Both the position numbers and the translations under genes were made by a program. A stretch of 64,000 nucleotides of DNA, from the NCBI RefSeq assembly GCF_024793945.1, contig NZ_JANUSD010000009.1, positions 189,758 to 253,757 of the forward strand, given 5' to 3'. This stretch comes from Emticicia fluvialis (GTDB taxonomy: Bacteria > Bacteroidota > Bacteroidia > Cytophagales > Spirosomataceae). The first letter of the stretch is position 1, and every line of letters starts with the position of its first letter. The notes beneath the pieces were generated by a model. That model ran no database searches, was not told the origin of the DNA, and worked only from the letters and a program-made list of their open reading frames with translations. Below, piece after piece: positions 36,883-46,360 of the stretch.

Positions 36883-37368
36883 ATGGTAGGTATTATTATG
36901 GGCAGTTTCTCTGACTGGAAAATTATGGCAGGGGTTGCAGAAATTTTAGACGAATTAGAGATTCCATACGAGAAAGAGGTGGTTTCGGCGCACCGTACAC
37001 CACAAAAAATGTTTGATTACGCCCTTACGGCTCGTCGTCGTGGTTTAAAGATAATCATTGCCGGTGCAGGTGGCGCGGCGCATTTACCGGGTATGGTGGC
37101 ATCAAGTACAACTTTACCTGTTATTGGGGTTCCTATTAAATCGAGCAATTCTATTGACGGCTGGGACTCCGTGCTGTCTATTCTTCAAATGCCAACAGGT
37201 GTGCCGGTAGCTACTGTGGCCCTTAATGGCGCCAAAAACGCTGGTATTCTGGCAGCGCAGATTCTGGGTGTGAGCGATGAAGAAGTGGCAAAAAGACTGA
37301 GAAACTACCGCGAGGCCCTGAAAGATCTGGTAGATGATATGAATGAAGAACTTAAAAAAAGTATATAA
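36883..37368 (+). CDS. purE: N5-carboxyaminoimidazole ribonucleotide mutase
   Basis: 161 residues. Class I PurE, which moves the carboxylate of N5-CAIR to give CAIR. Signature GSFSDW near the start, SAHRTP, the loop AGAGGAAHLPGM and the NSIDGWDSVLSILQMP stretch. It works with PurK directly upstream. Confidence 0.97.
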   Translation: MVGIIMGSFSDWKIMAGVAEILDELEIPYEKEVVSAHRTPQKMFDYALTARRRGLKIIIAGAGGAAHLPGMVASSTTLPVIGVPIKSSNSIDGWDSVLSILQMPTGVPVATVALNGAKNAGILAAQILGVSDEEVAKRLRNYREALKDLVDDMNEELKKSI

Positions 37369-37489
37369 GTTTATACAATAAAGTAAAAGCCGATTTTGTT
37401 AGTTTAAGCTGAACAGAAGCCAGTTTTGTGTTACTTGATGCGTAGAAACCTAGTTTTCCTAATATAAATAATTAAAATTTCCTGTTACC

Positions 37490-38185
37490 ATGCAGTTCGA
37501 AGACCGCGAACAACGAAATGAACGCCCGAAAGAGGCCTCACGAAATTTACCAATGGTTGTACTTTTGGTTTTAGTGAGTATCATCTGCGCATTGCTTTAC
37601 ATCGGTTGGAAATATATGTCTGACGACACCTCAACTGCCGATGACCTTACAGCCGCTCCGGCAGACACCGTCGCGAATGCTATTAAAGTTCAGCCAACAG
37701 ACGAAGAAACCGAGGCAGAAGAACAAACCGCCTCTGAAGCCCTGCCCGAAATTTCAGTACCAACCGTAGGCAATAAAGAGCAAGCATCTAAGCCTACCGC
37801 AGAAACTGATGCAAAAACAGAGAAGACAAAAGAAGAGAAACCGAAAGAAGATAAAAAAGTGAGTATTCCGACCGGTGGTGAAACCTACACACATACAGTG
37901 GGAGAAGGTGAAACTTTCTTTGGAATTGCCAACAGATTTAATGTTAAAAAGGAAACCTTAAAGGCCATGAATCCGGGTGTGGAAGAAAATGGTATTAAAG
38001 TAGGCGTTACCAGACTTAAAATAAGAATAAAAGCGGTGCACACCGTAGGCCCTGGCGATATTTTAAGGGTGGTAGGAACAAAGTATGACGTGCCTGTTAA
38101 CCTGATTATGCAAGCCAATAAAAAGACCAAGAACTTTGCCGAACGAGGCGAGAAACTGATTATTCCGTATCCAACAAAAGAGTAA
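37490..38185 (+). CDS. Membrane-anchored LysM protein
   Basis: 231 residues. A basic start and one membrane helix (about 21-43, VVLLVLVSIICALLYIGW) anchor a long acidic, Thr/Lys-rich linker and two LysM domains at the C-terminus: THTVGEGETFFGIANRFNVK (about 129-175) and VHTVGPGDILRVVGTKYDVP (about 183-227). LysM binds N-acetylglucosamine in peptidoglycan, so it probably sits on the inner membrane and touches the wall. No catalytic domain is present. It follows purE by 121 bases with no terminator seen between. Confidence 0.88.
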   Translation: MQFEDREQRNERPKEASRNLPMVVLLVLVSIICALLYIGWKYMSDDTSTADDLTAAPADTVANAIKVQPTDEETEAEEQTASEALPEISVPTVGNKEQASKPTAETDAKTEKTKEEKPKEDKKVSIPTGGETYTHTVGEGETFFGIANRFNVKKETLKAMNPGVEENGIKVGVTRLKIRIKAVHTVGPGDILRVVGTKYDVPVNLIMQANKKTKNFAERGEKLIIPYPTKE

Positions 38186-38192
38186 TAAATGT

Positions 38193-38219
38193 AAAAGGGC
38201 CTTACGGCCCTTTTTTTAT
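38193..38219. terminator. Bidirectional terminator between LysM and small membrane protein genes
   Basis: AAAAGGGCC-TTAC-GGCCCTTTT with extra T residues; serves the plus-strand LysM gene and the minus-strand gene ending at 38247. Confidence 0.88.
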
Positions 38220-38246
38220 ATCTATACTTTTTAAGAAGCGATAATT

Positions 38247-38510
38247 CTATACCAGAAAATTAACAACCAATAAAGTAATGGTAAGTATTAACAATACAAT
38301 TGACTGTATTCTGTCTGTTTTTGGATTTCTTTCAGCGCTGTTGCCGCCGGTGGCCATGCTAATTAATTGAAAAAGCAGGCAAATGGAGCCAAACACAGCC
38401 AGAATGATATGTCTGGTAGACGGCGATTGAATCATACCCGGCAAAAGTATAATGACCAGAAAACTCAGAACGATAATCCACACAAAAGAACGCTTTGAAA
38501 AAATTGCCAT
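38247..38510 (-). CDS. Small three-helix membrane protein of unknown function
   Basis: 87 residues with three membrane segments: about 9-27, 35-53 and 69-86 (the last is VLLILTITLLVVNFL). A basic, polar loop GGNSAERNPKTDR lies between the second and third. I recognise no family. It follows lspA by 19 bases on the same strand, so it is probably co-transcribed with it. Confidence 0.75.
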   Translation of the reverse strand: MAIFSKRSFVWIIVLSFLVIILLPGMIQSPSTRHIILAVFGSICLLFQLISMATGGNSAERNPKTDRIQSIVLLILTITLLVVNFLV

Positions 38511-38529
38511 ATCGGTTCAGATTTTTAAT

Positions 38530-39345
38530 TCAGTTATTAACTTTATCATTTACCTGCTCATCTGTGTTTGTTGCAGAAGGCTGTTCTGTCGGTATGTCTG
38601 CCAGGGGTTCGTTAACGGTATCGCTGTCAGTAATGGTACCTTCTTCATTAACAGGCTCTGCCGTATGCTCTTCAACAGGCTGATTAGTAGATTCGGTTGA
38701 TGCTTCTTCAGTACTCTCTGCCATTGGTTTCTGGGGCATTTCTTCATGAATAAAGAAACTCTTCTGAAAAACAAGGATACTCAGCACCCCGCAAAAAATA
38801 CAGGCATCGGCAAAGTTAAAGATAGGCGTTGTGTTGTATTGCCCACCCAGAAAAGGAATCCAGTCGGGGTAGTCGCCGTCAAGGCCATAGGCATAAAACA
38901 TATCAATTACCTGCCCGTGAAACCAGGGAGTAGGTGAATCTATTGGAGAATTACCCAAAAACACACCATAGAACGTACTATCAATTACATTACCAATGGC
39001 ACCCCCTAAAACAGCAGCAATAGACCAAAGCAATCCACTATGCGCATTTCTTTTTGCCAGATGAACCAGATACCAGCAGATACCCACCATTGCTACGAGC
39101 CTGAAAGCCGTAAGCATCAGTTTGCCGTATTCGCCGGCTAATGTCCAGCCAAAGGCCATGCCTTTGTTTTCAACATAGTGCAATTTAAAAAAACCGGGAA
39201 TGATATCAATTTCGCCATAGTGGTTAGGCAAAACATCGTAGTACATCCACAATTTAATTGCCTGGTCGGCGATAATCAAAAACACTGTCAGTAACAAAAA
39301 CTTATATGGAGATTTCCCTCCGTACAATTCACTGCTTGTAGTCAT
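38530..39345 (-). CDS. lspA: Lipoprotein signal peptidase with acidic C-terminal tail
   Basis: 271 residues. Cleaves the signal peptide of diacylglyceryl-prolipoproteins in the inner membrane. Catalytic aspartates: D122 in AIGNVIDSTFYG and D180 in PIFNFADACIF; YVENKGMAFGW is the conserved loop. Four membrane helices. The enzyme usually ends near residue 200; here about 70 further residues, rich in Glu, Thr, Pro and Ser, form a disordered cytoplasmic tail. Many lipoproteins in this window would be substrates. Confidence 0.95.
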   Translation of the reverse strand: MTTSSELYGGKSPYKFLLLTVFLIIADQAIKLWMYYDVLPNHYGEIDIIPGFFKLHYVENKGMAFGWTLAGEYGKLMLTAFRLVAMVGICWYLVHLAKRNAHSGLLWSIAAVLGGAIGNVIDSTFYGVFLGNSPIDSPTPWFHGQVIDMFYAYGLDGDYPDWIPFLGGQYNTTPIFNFADACIFCGVLSILVFQKSFFIHEEMPQKPMAESTEEASTESTNQPVEEHTAEPVNEEGTITDSDTVNEPLADIPTEQPSATNTDEQVNDKVNN

Positions 39346-39458
39346 TTATTATTGTGTTTAACGCAAAAGCCCCTGAAACTGCTTCCGTAATTAGCAAATC
39401 TGGCCTGTTGTGTTTTTAGGCCGTATAAAGTTATTAAAAATATTCGATGCCCGCTTCA

Positions 39459-40658
39459 TTAGCAACCTCTTCTTCTTTGTTTTTCCTTTTTAATGAGCAA
39501 AAACTCACGGCTGCTCTGGCCCGCAATAGAGGTGTTTTCTTCAGCTCTTCTAAAGAGGTAAGGCATTACTGCCTCAACAGGCCCGTAAGGCACATATTTG
39601 GCTACATTGTAGCCAGCATTGGCCAGGTTGTAAGAGATGTTGTCGCTCATGCCCAGCAACTGTGCAAACCAGATTCGCTCATCGCTTTTGGATATATTGT
39701 GCTGTGTCATTAAATCGGCACATAACAAAGAGCTTTCTTCATTGTGTGTACCCAAACAAATAGATAATACATCCAGATTATCAACAGAAAAATGAACTGC
39801 ACTGTTAAAATCGGCGTCGGTATCTTTTTTTGAGGCGTGAATCGGGTCTTTGTACTCCAGCTCTGCTGCGCGGCGTCTTTCTTTTTCAATATAAGCGCCA
39901 CGTACCAGCTTTGCCCCTACCCTGTAACTTTCTTTTCTGGCCAATGCACAGGCGTCAGCCAGGTGTTCAAGGCTTTCCCATCTATACAACTGAAAAGTAT
40001 TGTAAACAATTGTTTTACCGGCGGTATTGTACTTCTGCATCATGTGGTAGCTCATTTCGTCTATCACGTCCTGAATCCACGACTCTTCTGCATCTATAAA
40101 AATCCTGACATTAAGGCTGGCAGCGTAACCACACAATTTATCTACTCTGTTCTGAACCCGCTCGTAAGCATTCTTTTCTTCTGTTGTTAAATCTTCGGGG
40201 TGTTCTTGTACTTTTTCAAGAAGGTCAACCGAACCGATACCGGATACCTTAAAAACCGAGAATGGTATCTGCTGCGGTTGCTCGGCGGCTTTTTCTATAG
40301 TTTTCAGAATCTCTGAGGTAGTTGCATCAAAGGCATTTTCGTTGTCTTCGCCCTCTACCGAGTAGTCCAGAATTGTACCTACTTTGCTTTTTGCCAGGCT
40401 ATTGATGGTTTTCTGGCAGTCTGCTATACTTTCGCCCCCACAAAACTGAGAAAAAATGGTATTTCTAATGAGTAATTTTACAGGTAATCCTAATTTTATT
40501 GCGAGTTTTATAAAAAAAGTTCCTATCTTTACAACCCAGTTTTGATTCATCAACGCAAAAATCAAATAAGTTTTACGAAGCTTACTGTCTGATTGATGAG
40601 CAAAGGCAATAGAAGTATCATCGAAATTTAACGAGCGGTTTTGAATAGCCGTTTTCAT
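39459..40658 (-). CDS. Proline dehydrogenase
   Basis: 399 residues. FAD-dependent oxidation of proline to pyrroline-5-carboxylate at the membrane. TIM-barrel motifs: FIDAEESWIQ, YNTFQLYRW, KLVRGAYIEKERRRA, FGTHNE-like LGTHNEES and YVPYGPVEAVMPYLFRRAEENT. It is a single-domain enzyme without the fused P5C dehydrogenase of PutA; that dehydrogenase is not in the window. The far C-terminus KKEKQRRRGC is basic. Confidence 0.95.
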   Translation of the reverse strand: MKTAIQNRSLNFDDTSIAFAHQSDSKLRKTYLIFALMNQNWVVKIGTFFIKLAIKLGLPVKLLIRNTIFSQFCGGESIADCQKTINSLAKSKVGTILDYSVEGEDNENAFDATTSEILKTIEKAAEQPQQIPFSVFKVSGIGSVDLLEKVQEHPEDLTTEEKNAYERVQNRVDKLCGYAASLNVRIFIDAEESWIQDVIDEMSYHMMQKYNTAGKTIVYNTFQLYRWESLEHLADACALARKESYRVGAKLVRGAYIEKERRRAAELEYKDPIHASKKDTDADFNSAVHFSVDNLDVLSICLGTHNEESSLLCADLMTQHNISKSDERIWFAQLLGMSDNISYNLANAGYNVAKYVPYGPVEAVMPYLFRRAEENTSIAGQSSREFLLIKKEKQRRRGC

Positions 40659-40765
40659 TATTTCAAGTATTGGTTTCTTTTTAATCTTTTCAGTTTTTGA
40701 TGAAGAATTGTACTATTTAAAGAGACTAAGTCATTTTACCGAGACTTACCCCCGTAAATAGTTTG

Positions 40766-40795
40766 CAAATATACGCCAAAGAAAAGACATTCAAC
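40766..40795 (-). promoter_or_regulatory. Possible promoter of the proline dehydrogenase gene
   Basis: On the minus strand GTTG (40792-40795), 18 bases, then TATATTTG (40766-40773), giving a leader of about 100 bases. Confidence 0.4.
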
Positions 40796-40919
40796 GAAAC
40801 AATATCAATAATTCGGTAATATGTCCGGTAGTCAATGCTCCGCTTCAGTGGCTAAGTAGAAAGATTTGACAGACCTTAGAAGCATTGAAAAAATTGACAA
40901 AACAAATTTTAGAAAAGAA

Positions 40920-42014
40920 ATGAAAGCAAATTTAGATGTACTACCGCTGAACAGTTGGGTAGATACAAAAGGAAAACCCTTAATTATTGCCGGTCCGTGC
41001 AGTGCCGAGACAGAAGAGCAAGTAACCGAAACCGTAACCCGTATTGCAAAAGAAGGTTATGCGCACGTGATTCGTGCGGGTGTTTGGAAACCGCGTACGC
41101 GTCCGGGCAGTTTTGAGGGTATGGGAGAAGCAGCATTGCCGTGGTTGGCTGCGGTAAAAAAAGAAACAGGCCTACCAATTGCAGTGGAAGTAGCTACGCC
41201 TCAGCACATCGAATTGGCTTTAAAATATGGTATTGATATTCTCTGGATCGGCGCCAGAACAACCGTTAACCCGTTTAACGTGCAAGACCTTGCCGATGCG
41301 CTGAAAGGTGTTGATGTACCAGTACTTATTAAAAACCCTGTGAACCCAGACCTTGCCCTTTGGGTAGGCGCATTTGAGCGTATAGCTGGTGCGGGTATCA
41401 AGAAAATGGCGGCTATCCACCGTGGTTTTTCTAATGCACAGGAAACCAAATACCGTAACTCGCCTATGTGGCAGCTGGCGGTTGAACTAAAAACGCTTTT
41501 CCCTCAGTTGCCTATCATCGGCGACCCTAGCCACATGGCAGGTAAAAGAGCTTACTTATATGAACTGGCACAACGTGCACTTGACCTGAACTACGATGGC
41601 TTGATTATAGAATCGCACCGTAGCCCGGACGACGCATGGTCTGATGCCTCTCAACAATTAACACCGGAAGCGCTGGGTGAAATGCTTCGTGAACTGGAAG
41701 TTCGTAAGGCTTCTTATGGCGAAGATTTCCAAAGCGAACTGGACAGATTGCGCCAGAAAATTGATAACATTGACCGCGAATTGCTTGAAGTACTGGCAGC
41801 CCGTATGGCAGTGGTTGAAAAACTGGGTGAATACAAAAGAGATAACAACGTAGCTGTGCTTCAGCTGGATCGTTGGAAACAGGTTCACACCAGCCGTGCC
41901 GAACAAGCTAAGAAACTAAATCTTTACCCTGAAATGGTTGAAGAATTGTTCAAGCTGATTCACATGGAGTCAATCCGTAAACAAACAGAAGTGATGAACC
42001 AACAACCTGCCTGA
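40920..42014 (+). CDS. DAHP synthase fused to chorismate mutase
   Basis: 364 residues from the ATG at 40920; the frame is open further left with a TTG at 40866. The N-terminal part (about 1-265) is a type I beta (KDO8P-like) 3-deoxy-7-phosphoheptulonate synthase: IIAGPCSAETEEQV, RAGVWKPRTRPGSFEGMG and IGDPSHMAGKR. The C-terminal part (about 270-355) is an AroQ chorismate mutase helix bundle: LDRLRQKIDNIDRELLEVLA. The fusion allows feedback control of the shikimate pathway by prephenate or chorismate and is usual in Bacteroidota. Confidence 0.95.
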   Translation: MKANLDVLPLNSWVDTKGKPLIIAGPCSAETEEQVTETVTRIAKEGYAHVIRAGVWKPRTRPGSFEGMGEAALPWLAAVKKETGLPIAVEVATPQHIELALKYGIDILWIGARTTVNPFNVQDLADALKGVDVPVLIKNPVNPDLALWVGAFERIAGAGIKKMAAIHRGFSNAQETKYRNSPMWQLAVELKTLFPQLPIIGDPSHMAGKRAYLYELAQRALDLNYDGLIIESHRSPDDAWSDASQQLTPEALGEMLRELEVRKASYGEDFQSELDRLRQKIDNIDRELLEVLAARMAVVEKLGEYKRDNNVAVLQLDRWKQVHTSRAEQAKKLNLYPEMVEELFKLIHMESIRKQTEVMNQQPA

Positions 42015-42055
42015 GCAGATTGAAGGAGAATACGAATAGAAAATGAAAATTGCAG

Positions 42056-42086
42056 AAGAGTGTCGGGCTTAGCCTGATACTCTTTT
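42056..42086 (+). terminator. Terminator of the DAHP synthase gene
   Basis: A 13-bp stem with two wobbles (42056-42068 with 42072-42084), 3-base loop, then a T run. It reaches to the stop of the convergent gene at 42088. Confidence 0.65.
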
Positions 42087-42087
42087 G

Positions 42088-42438
42088 TTATTTAAAATAC
42101 CGCCACATTTTCATTTTATAAAATAGTTGCTTGGCGCGGTTGCGGCTTTGCTCAAGGTTAAAACTAGTTGAATTTGGGTTTAAAGCAGCCATTGCGCCAT
42201 CAGCCAATCTGAGCGAACAGAAGGCGCTTTTATCTGGAATATACCTGGAGAACAAAAGCCTTTTTTTCAAAAACAGCGTATCGGGCAGGCGTTCAGGCAA
42301 ACCGAACCTTCCTTGTGGTTTCAGCATCTTTTTATTGATAAGTAATGGCGACAGCCCATAATTAGTTTTGCAGGCCAGCTGCGCCCGCGCATGATGTACT
42401 AAGCAGACGGTTATGATCAACAGCAAGGGTATTTTCAT
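42088..42438 (-). CDS. Predicted small secreted protein of unknown function
   Basis: 116 residues with a good signal peptide (MKIPLLLIITVCLVHHARAQ), leaving about 96 basic residues with four Cys or fewer and no domain I know. The signal and length between clear neighbours support a gene, but no family was recognised and the base composition is ordinary, so a chance frame is not excluded. Convergent with the DAHP synthase gene. Confidence 0.5.
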   Translation of the reverse strand: MKIPLLLIITVCLVHHARAQLACKTNYGLSPLLINKKMLKPQGRFGLPERLPDTLFLKKRLLFSRYIPDKSAFCSLRLADGAMAALNPNSTSFNLEQSRNRAKQLFYKMKMWRYFK

Positions 42439-42533
42439 TCTGAATGAAAGGTTTAGACCTCTATTTAACGTTTATTAATACCCTAAAATTTGATAAAGCC
42501 GGCCTATGATTTCAGAAAGGCATAATTTTGATG

Positions 42534-42541
42534 TAACTTTG
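42534..42541 (+). promoter_or_regulatory. Possible -7 element of the methyltransferase gene
   Basis: TAACTTTG fits TAnnTTTG, 90 bases before the ATG at 42632. No good -33. Confidence 0.35.
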
Positions 42542-42631
42542 TAGCGGTGATGCCAACAGCACACCATAAACCAGATTCAGCAACCGGCCTAAACCTGATT
42601 GAAAGCCGGATAAAAGATACCTAGCGCGTCT

Positions 42632-43408
42632 ATGAGCAAATACGCAACAACAGAAATTACCAGTGCAGAGATACCTTCAGATAACCCTGTTCATCAAAGA
42701 TTATATTTTCCTTATACTGAAGCAGCCAAAATTATTCATGGCCATGTGCTGGAACTCGGCTGCGGCTGGGGCCGTGGTGTAGAAACCCTGATTGAAAAAT
42801 GCGACCACTACACAGGGCTTGATAAGAACGAACCTTTGATTGAGCAGTTGCAGGCCGTACACCCGCGCCATACGTTCAGAACGGCAGATTTACCCCACCT
42901 GAGCGCTTTTAAAGATAATACTTTCGATTTTGTTGTTACCTTTCAGGTAATTGAACATATACAAGACGACCACCAGTTTTTAGCCGAAGCCGCCCGGGTG
43001 CTTAAACCCGGTGGTAAAATTTTATTGACCACCGTAAACCGCCCTTACAGCCTGAGCCGGAACCCGTGGCACATCAGAGAGTATGATACAGCCGAGTTGA
43101 GAGGCCTGATGCAGAAGTATTTCTCTAAGGTTGAAACCTTTGGTGTGGGTGGCAACCAGAAAGTATGGGACTACTACGAAGAGAACAAACGCTCGGTAAA
43201 CAAAATTATGCGGTTTGATATTTTTGACTTGCAGCATCGCCTGCCGGCTTGGGTGCTCAGGATACCTTATGAGGTGCTGAATCGGTTCAACAGAAATAAA
43301 CTGATGAGCGAAACGGGTGGGCTTGCCGCCGAAATCAGATGGGATGACCACTACCTGTCTGACGAACCCGAAAAATGTATAGATTTCTTTTTTGTAGGGA
43401 CAAAATAA
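42632..43408 (+). CDS. SAM-dependent class I methyltransferase
   Basis: 258 residues. Motif I VLELGCGWGRGVETL (about 40-54), acidic GLDKNEPLIEQL, motif II FDFVVTFQVIEHIQDDHQFL and the typical RVLKPGGKILLTT. This is the UbiE/Methyltransf_11 group; the substrate is unknown. It reads alone, with a hemW-like gene 43 bases downstream beyond a terminator. Confidence 0.88.
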   Translation: MSKYATTEITSAEIPSDNPVHQRLYFPYTEAAKIIHGHVLELGCGWGRGVETLIEKCDHYTGLDKNEPLIEQLQAVHPRHTFRTADLPHLSAFKDNTFDFVVTFQVIEHIQDDHQFLAEAARVLKPGGKILLTTVNRPYSLSRNPWHIREYDTAELRGLMQKYFSKVETFGVGGNQKVWDYYEENKRSVNKIMRFDIFDLQHRLPAWVLRIPYEVLNRFNRNKLMSETGGLAAEIRWDDHYLSDEPEKCIDFFFVGTK

Positions 43409-43412
43409 TTAC

Positions 43413-43441
43413 TCGGGCGGTTGATGAGACCGCCCGATTTT
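43413..43441 (+). terminator. Terminator of the methyltransferase gene
   Basis: TCGGGCGGT (43413-43421) pairs with ACCGCCCGA (43429-43437), 7-base loop, then TTTT. The next gene starts 11 bases later. Confidence 0.85.
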
Positions 43442-43451
43442 CATTTAAGCA

Positions 43452-44576
43452 TTGCACTTATATATTCACATACCGTTTTGCCGTAAGGCCTGCCATTACT
43501 GCGACTTCCATTTCAGTACTAATCTGAATACAAAAGCTGACATGGCTGCTGCCATTTGTAAAGAAATTGAACTACAGGCAGGGTATCTGAGCCAAAAACA
43601 CCTTGAAACCATCTATTTTGGAGGTGGCACGCCCTCATTATTAAGTCCGCAGGAATTGGGAAATATTTTTGATACAATTAAAAAGTATTATACAATTGCT
43701 GATGATGCCGAAATTACGCTGGAGGCTAATCCGGACGATATCAGTCAGCCCCTGCTTAAAAACTTACAGTCTTTAGGTTTTAACCGCCTCAGTATTGGCA
43801 TACAGTCTTTTTACCCCGACCATCTGCTGAAACTCAACCGCGTACACAATGCCTTAGAAGCCGAAAACTCTGTTAAACTGGCACAGGACATGGGTTTTGA
43901 AAACCTAACCATCGACCTGATTTATGCCATACCCAGCGAGAGCCATGCGATTTGGTTGAATGATTTAGAGAAGGCCCTAGCCCTCAAAGTACCGCATATA
44001 TCATCTTACTGCCTTACTATTGAAGAAAAAACTGTTTTTGGAAAATGGCTGAAGCTCAATAAGATTCCGCCCATTAATGAAGACTTTGCCTCAGAGCAAT
44101 TCAGGATTCTGGTTGATACCCTTGAAACAGCCGGATATGAGCAATATGAAATATCAAATTTTTGCCGCAACGGCCGGTACTCGCGCCATAATTCATCGTA
44201 CTGGCAACGGCATGAGTATCTGGGTGTAGGGCCGTCGGCACATTCGTACAATGGTGTTTCAAGGCAATATAACGTAGCCAATAATGCTGCTTACCTGCGG
44301 GCCATTCAGACAGGCACCGTACCTGCCGAATATGAATTGCTTAACAAAGCAGACCAACTGAACGACTACCTGCTTACCGGCCTGCGTACCAAATGGGGCT
44401 GCACAATAGCAGAAATCAATAAACTGGCGGGCAATAACTGGCTGCAAGCCAACCGGCATACTTTAGACAAGTATCTGACCCAACAGATGCTAACAATTGA
44501 TAATGAAACCCTTACACTTACCAAAGCAGGCAAACTCTTTGCCGACAGAATAGCCAGCGACCTTTTTATGGTCTGA
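43452..44576 (+). CDS. hemW: Radical SAM HemW-like protein
   Basis: 374 residues from a TTG start at 43452. The radical SAM cluster is C10, C14, C17 in FCRKACHYCDF. Other motifs: YFGGGTPSLLS, EANPDD, RLSIGIQSF, and the C-terminal HemW region with YWQRHEYLGVGPSAHSY. HemW proteins handle heme (chaperone or delivery) rather than oxidise coproporphyrinogen. HemN differs by its N-terminal arm, which is absent here. The TTG start is chosen because MHLYIHIPFC is the family's usual N-terminus. Confidence 0.92.
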   Translation: MHLYIHIPFCRKACHYCDFHFSTNLNTKADMAAAICKEIELQAGYLSQKHLETIYFGGGTPSLLSPQELGNIFDTIKKYYTIADDAEITLEANPDDISQPLLKNLQSLGFNRLSIGIQSFYPDHLLKLNRVHNALEAENSVKLAQDMGFENLTIDLIYAIPSESHAIWLNDLEKALALKVPHISSYCLTIEEKTVFGKWLKLNKIPPINEDFASEQFRILVDTLETAGYEQYEISNFCRNGRYSRHNSSYWQRHEYLGVGPSAHSYNGVSRQYNVANNAAYLRAIQTGTVPAEYELLNKADQLNDYLLTGLRTKWGCTIAEINKLAGNNWLQANRHTLDKYLTQQMLTIDNETLTLTKAGKLFADRIASDLFMV

Positions 44577-44618
44577 AACGCATCCCGATTAACCAGTATT
44601 TTTTTGACTGCATTTTAT

Positions 44619-44626
44619 TATATTTG
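44619..44626 (+). promoter_or_regulatory. Possible -7 element of the antiporter gene
   Basis: TATATTTG fits TAnnTTTG, about 104 bases before the ATG at 44730; a T-rich TTTTTTG lies 12 bases upstream, too close for the usual spacing. Confidence 0.35.
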
Positions 44627-44729
44627 TTTCTTTCAGGAAGATGAACATCCTGCAAAAATCAGATTATATACAATTGTAGATAAACCTTTCTCTGCCTATC
44701 TGTGTTGCCTAATTAATACCTTTACAAAA

Positions 44730-46340
44730 ATGCACTACAATCTACTTTTAGTTTTATCGCTATTGTTTGTCGTTTTCATGCTGGTCATGTTAGGGCAGAA
44801 GTTCAGAATATCAGCGCCAATTTTTCTGGTGCTGGCGGGTTTGTTCATCAGCTTTGTTCCGAATATCCCACAGATAGAAGTAAACCCTGAACTCATCTTT
44901 CTAATTTTTCTACCGCCGTTGCTTTATGAAGCGGCCTGGTACACATCCTGGAACGACTTCTGGAAATGGAAACGCCCCATTGGTCTGCTGGCATTCGGGC
45001 TGGTTTTGTTTACCTCTACCCTAGTGGCGTATGCTTCACAGGCCATGATTCCCGGTTTTACACTCGCTATGGGCTTTTTGCTGGGGGGCATTATATCTCC
45101 GCCTGATGCCGTTGCGGCATCGTCGGTATTGAAGGGTATCAAAATGCCCAAAAGAGTGATTACCATTCTGGAAGGAGAAAGCCTGATTAATGATGCATCG
45201 AGCTTAATAGTATTCCGCTTTGCGCTGGCAGCGCTTCTTACCGGGCAGTTTTCTTTACAGCAAGCCGTTGGCAGCTTTTTTGTAGTGGCTGGCATGGGCA
45301 TTGTGGTTGGTCTGGCCATAGCCCATGTGGCATACGTTATACACCGTTTTTTACCTACCACCCCCAGCATAGATGCCGCCCTTACATTGCTTACCCCCTA
45401 CTTTATGTATATAGTAGCCGAGCAGTTTCATTTTTCGGGTGTGATGGCGGTGGTGAGCGGCGGTTTGTTTTTGTCGTATCGCTCGCATGAGATACTAACT
45501 CATGGCTCAACACGCTTGCAGACAACCGGGGTTTGGTCTACGCTTATTTTTGTACTGAACGGGCTGGTATTTATACTGATAGGCCTTGAACTGCCAACCA
45601 TCATTAAAGGACTTGACGGTTACTCAATTGCCGAAGCCGTAAAATACGGTCTCATTATTAGTGCAATTACCATACTTATACGCCTTATCTGGATTTACCC
45701 GGCAGCGTTTATACCCCGCTGGTTGTTCAGGAGTATCCGAGAAAATGAACCCAATCCGGGTCTCAAAAATCCGTTTGTTATTGGCTGGGCAGGTATGCGG
45801 GGGGTAATATCTCTTGCATCGGCGCTGTCGGTACCTTTGTATCTGAATAACGGCGAGGCATTTCCACACCGAAATCTGATTCTGTTCATTACTTTTACCG
45901 TTATTCTGGTTACACTGGTTTTTCAGGGTTTAACCCTGCCATTAATTGTCAAATGGCTGGATGTAAAAGAGGTTGACCATGCCGCGCCTGAAGTAGAACA
46001 GGAAGCAGGAATTAAACTGCGAATTATGAACGCTGCGCTGAAACAACTGAACGAAAAATATGCCAGCGAACTGGAAAACAACGAATTGTTGAGTTTTTTA
46101 AGAAACGAAATAGAAAACGATATTTCCGTAACTAATCAGCGGCTTAACTCGCTGGAATGCCAGGCCTGCCAGGTTAAAGAAATTGAGCAGTATAACCAGG
46201 TTCTGAAAGATTTATACAGCACCCAGCGCAGAGAACTGTACAGCCTCAGAAAAGAGTTTGCTTATAGCGACGAAGAAATCAGGAAACAGGAATTACAACT
46301 TGATTTCGACGAAGCCAAGATATCAACCCGTGTTCATTAA
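44730..46340 (+). CDS. Na+/H+ antiporter, CPA1 family
   Basis: 536 residues from the ATG at 44730; the open frame to 44604 is not supported. About 12 membrane helices, with conserved FLPPLLYEAAW, GGIISPPDAVAASS (family ion-binding Asp region), LEGESLINDASSL and GWAGMRGVISLASAL. It exchanges protons for sodium or another cation at the inner membrane. The C-terminal about 110 residues are cytoplasmic and helical, with SLECQACQVKEIE (a Cys-x2-Cys). The NhaP/YjcE group is the nearest; the ion is not certain. Confidence 0.93.
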   Translation: MHYNLLLVLSLLFVVFMLVMLGQKFRISAPIFLVLAGLFISFVPNIPQIEVNPELIFLIFLPPLLYEAAWYTSWNDFWKWKRPIGLLAFGLVLFTSTLVAYASQAMIPGFTLAMGFLLGGIISPPDAVAASSVLKGIKMPKRVITILEGESLINDASSLIVFRFALAALLTGQFSLQQAVGSFFVVAGMGIVVGLAIAHVAYVIHRFLPTTPSIDAALTLLTPYFMYIVAEQFHFSGVMAVVSGGLFLSYRSHEILTHGSTRLQTTGVWSTLIFVLNGLVFILIGLELPTIIKGLDGYSIAEAVKYGLIISAITILIRLIWIYPAAFIPRWLFRSIRENEPNPGLKNPFVIGWAGMRGVISLASALSVPLYLNNGEAFPHRNLILFITFTVILVTLVFQGLTLPLIVKWLDVKEVDHAAPEVEQEAGIKLRIMNAALKQLNEKYASELENNELLSFLRNEIENDISVTNQRLNSLECQACQVKEIEQYNQVLKDLYSTQRRELYSLRKEFAYSDEEIRKQELQLDFDEAKISTRVH

Positions 46341-46360
46341 AACATTATCAGTTTATTATT

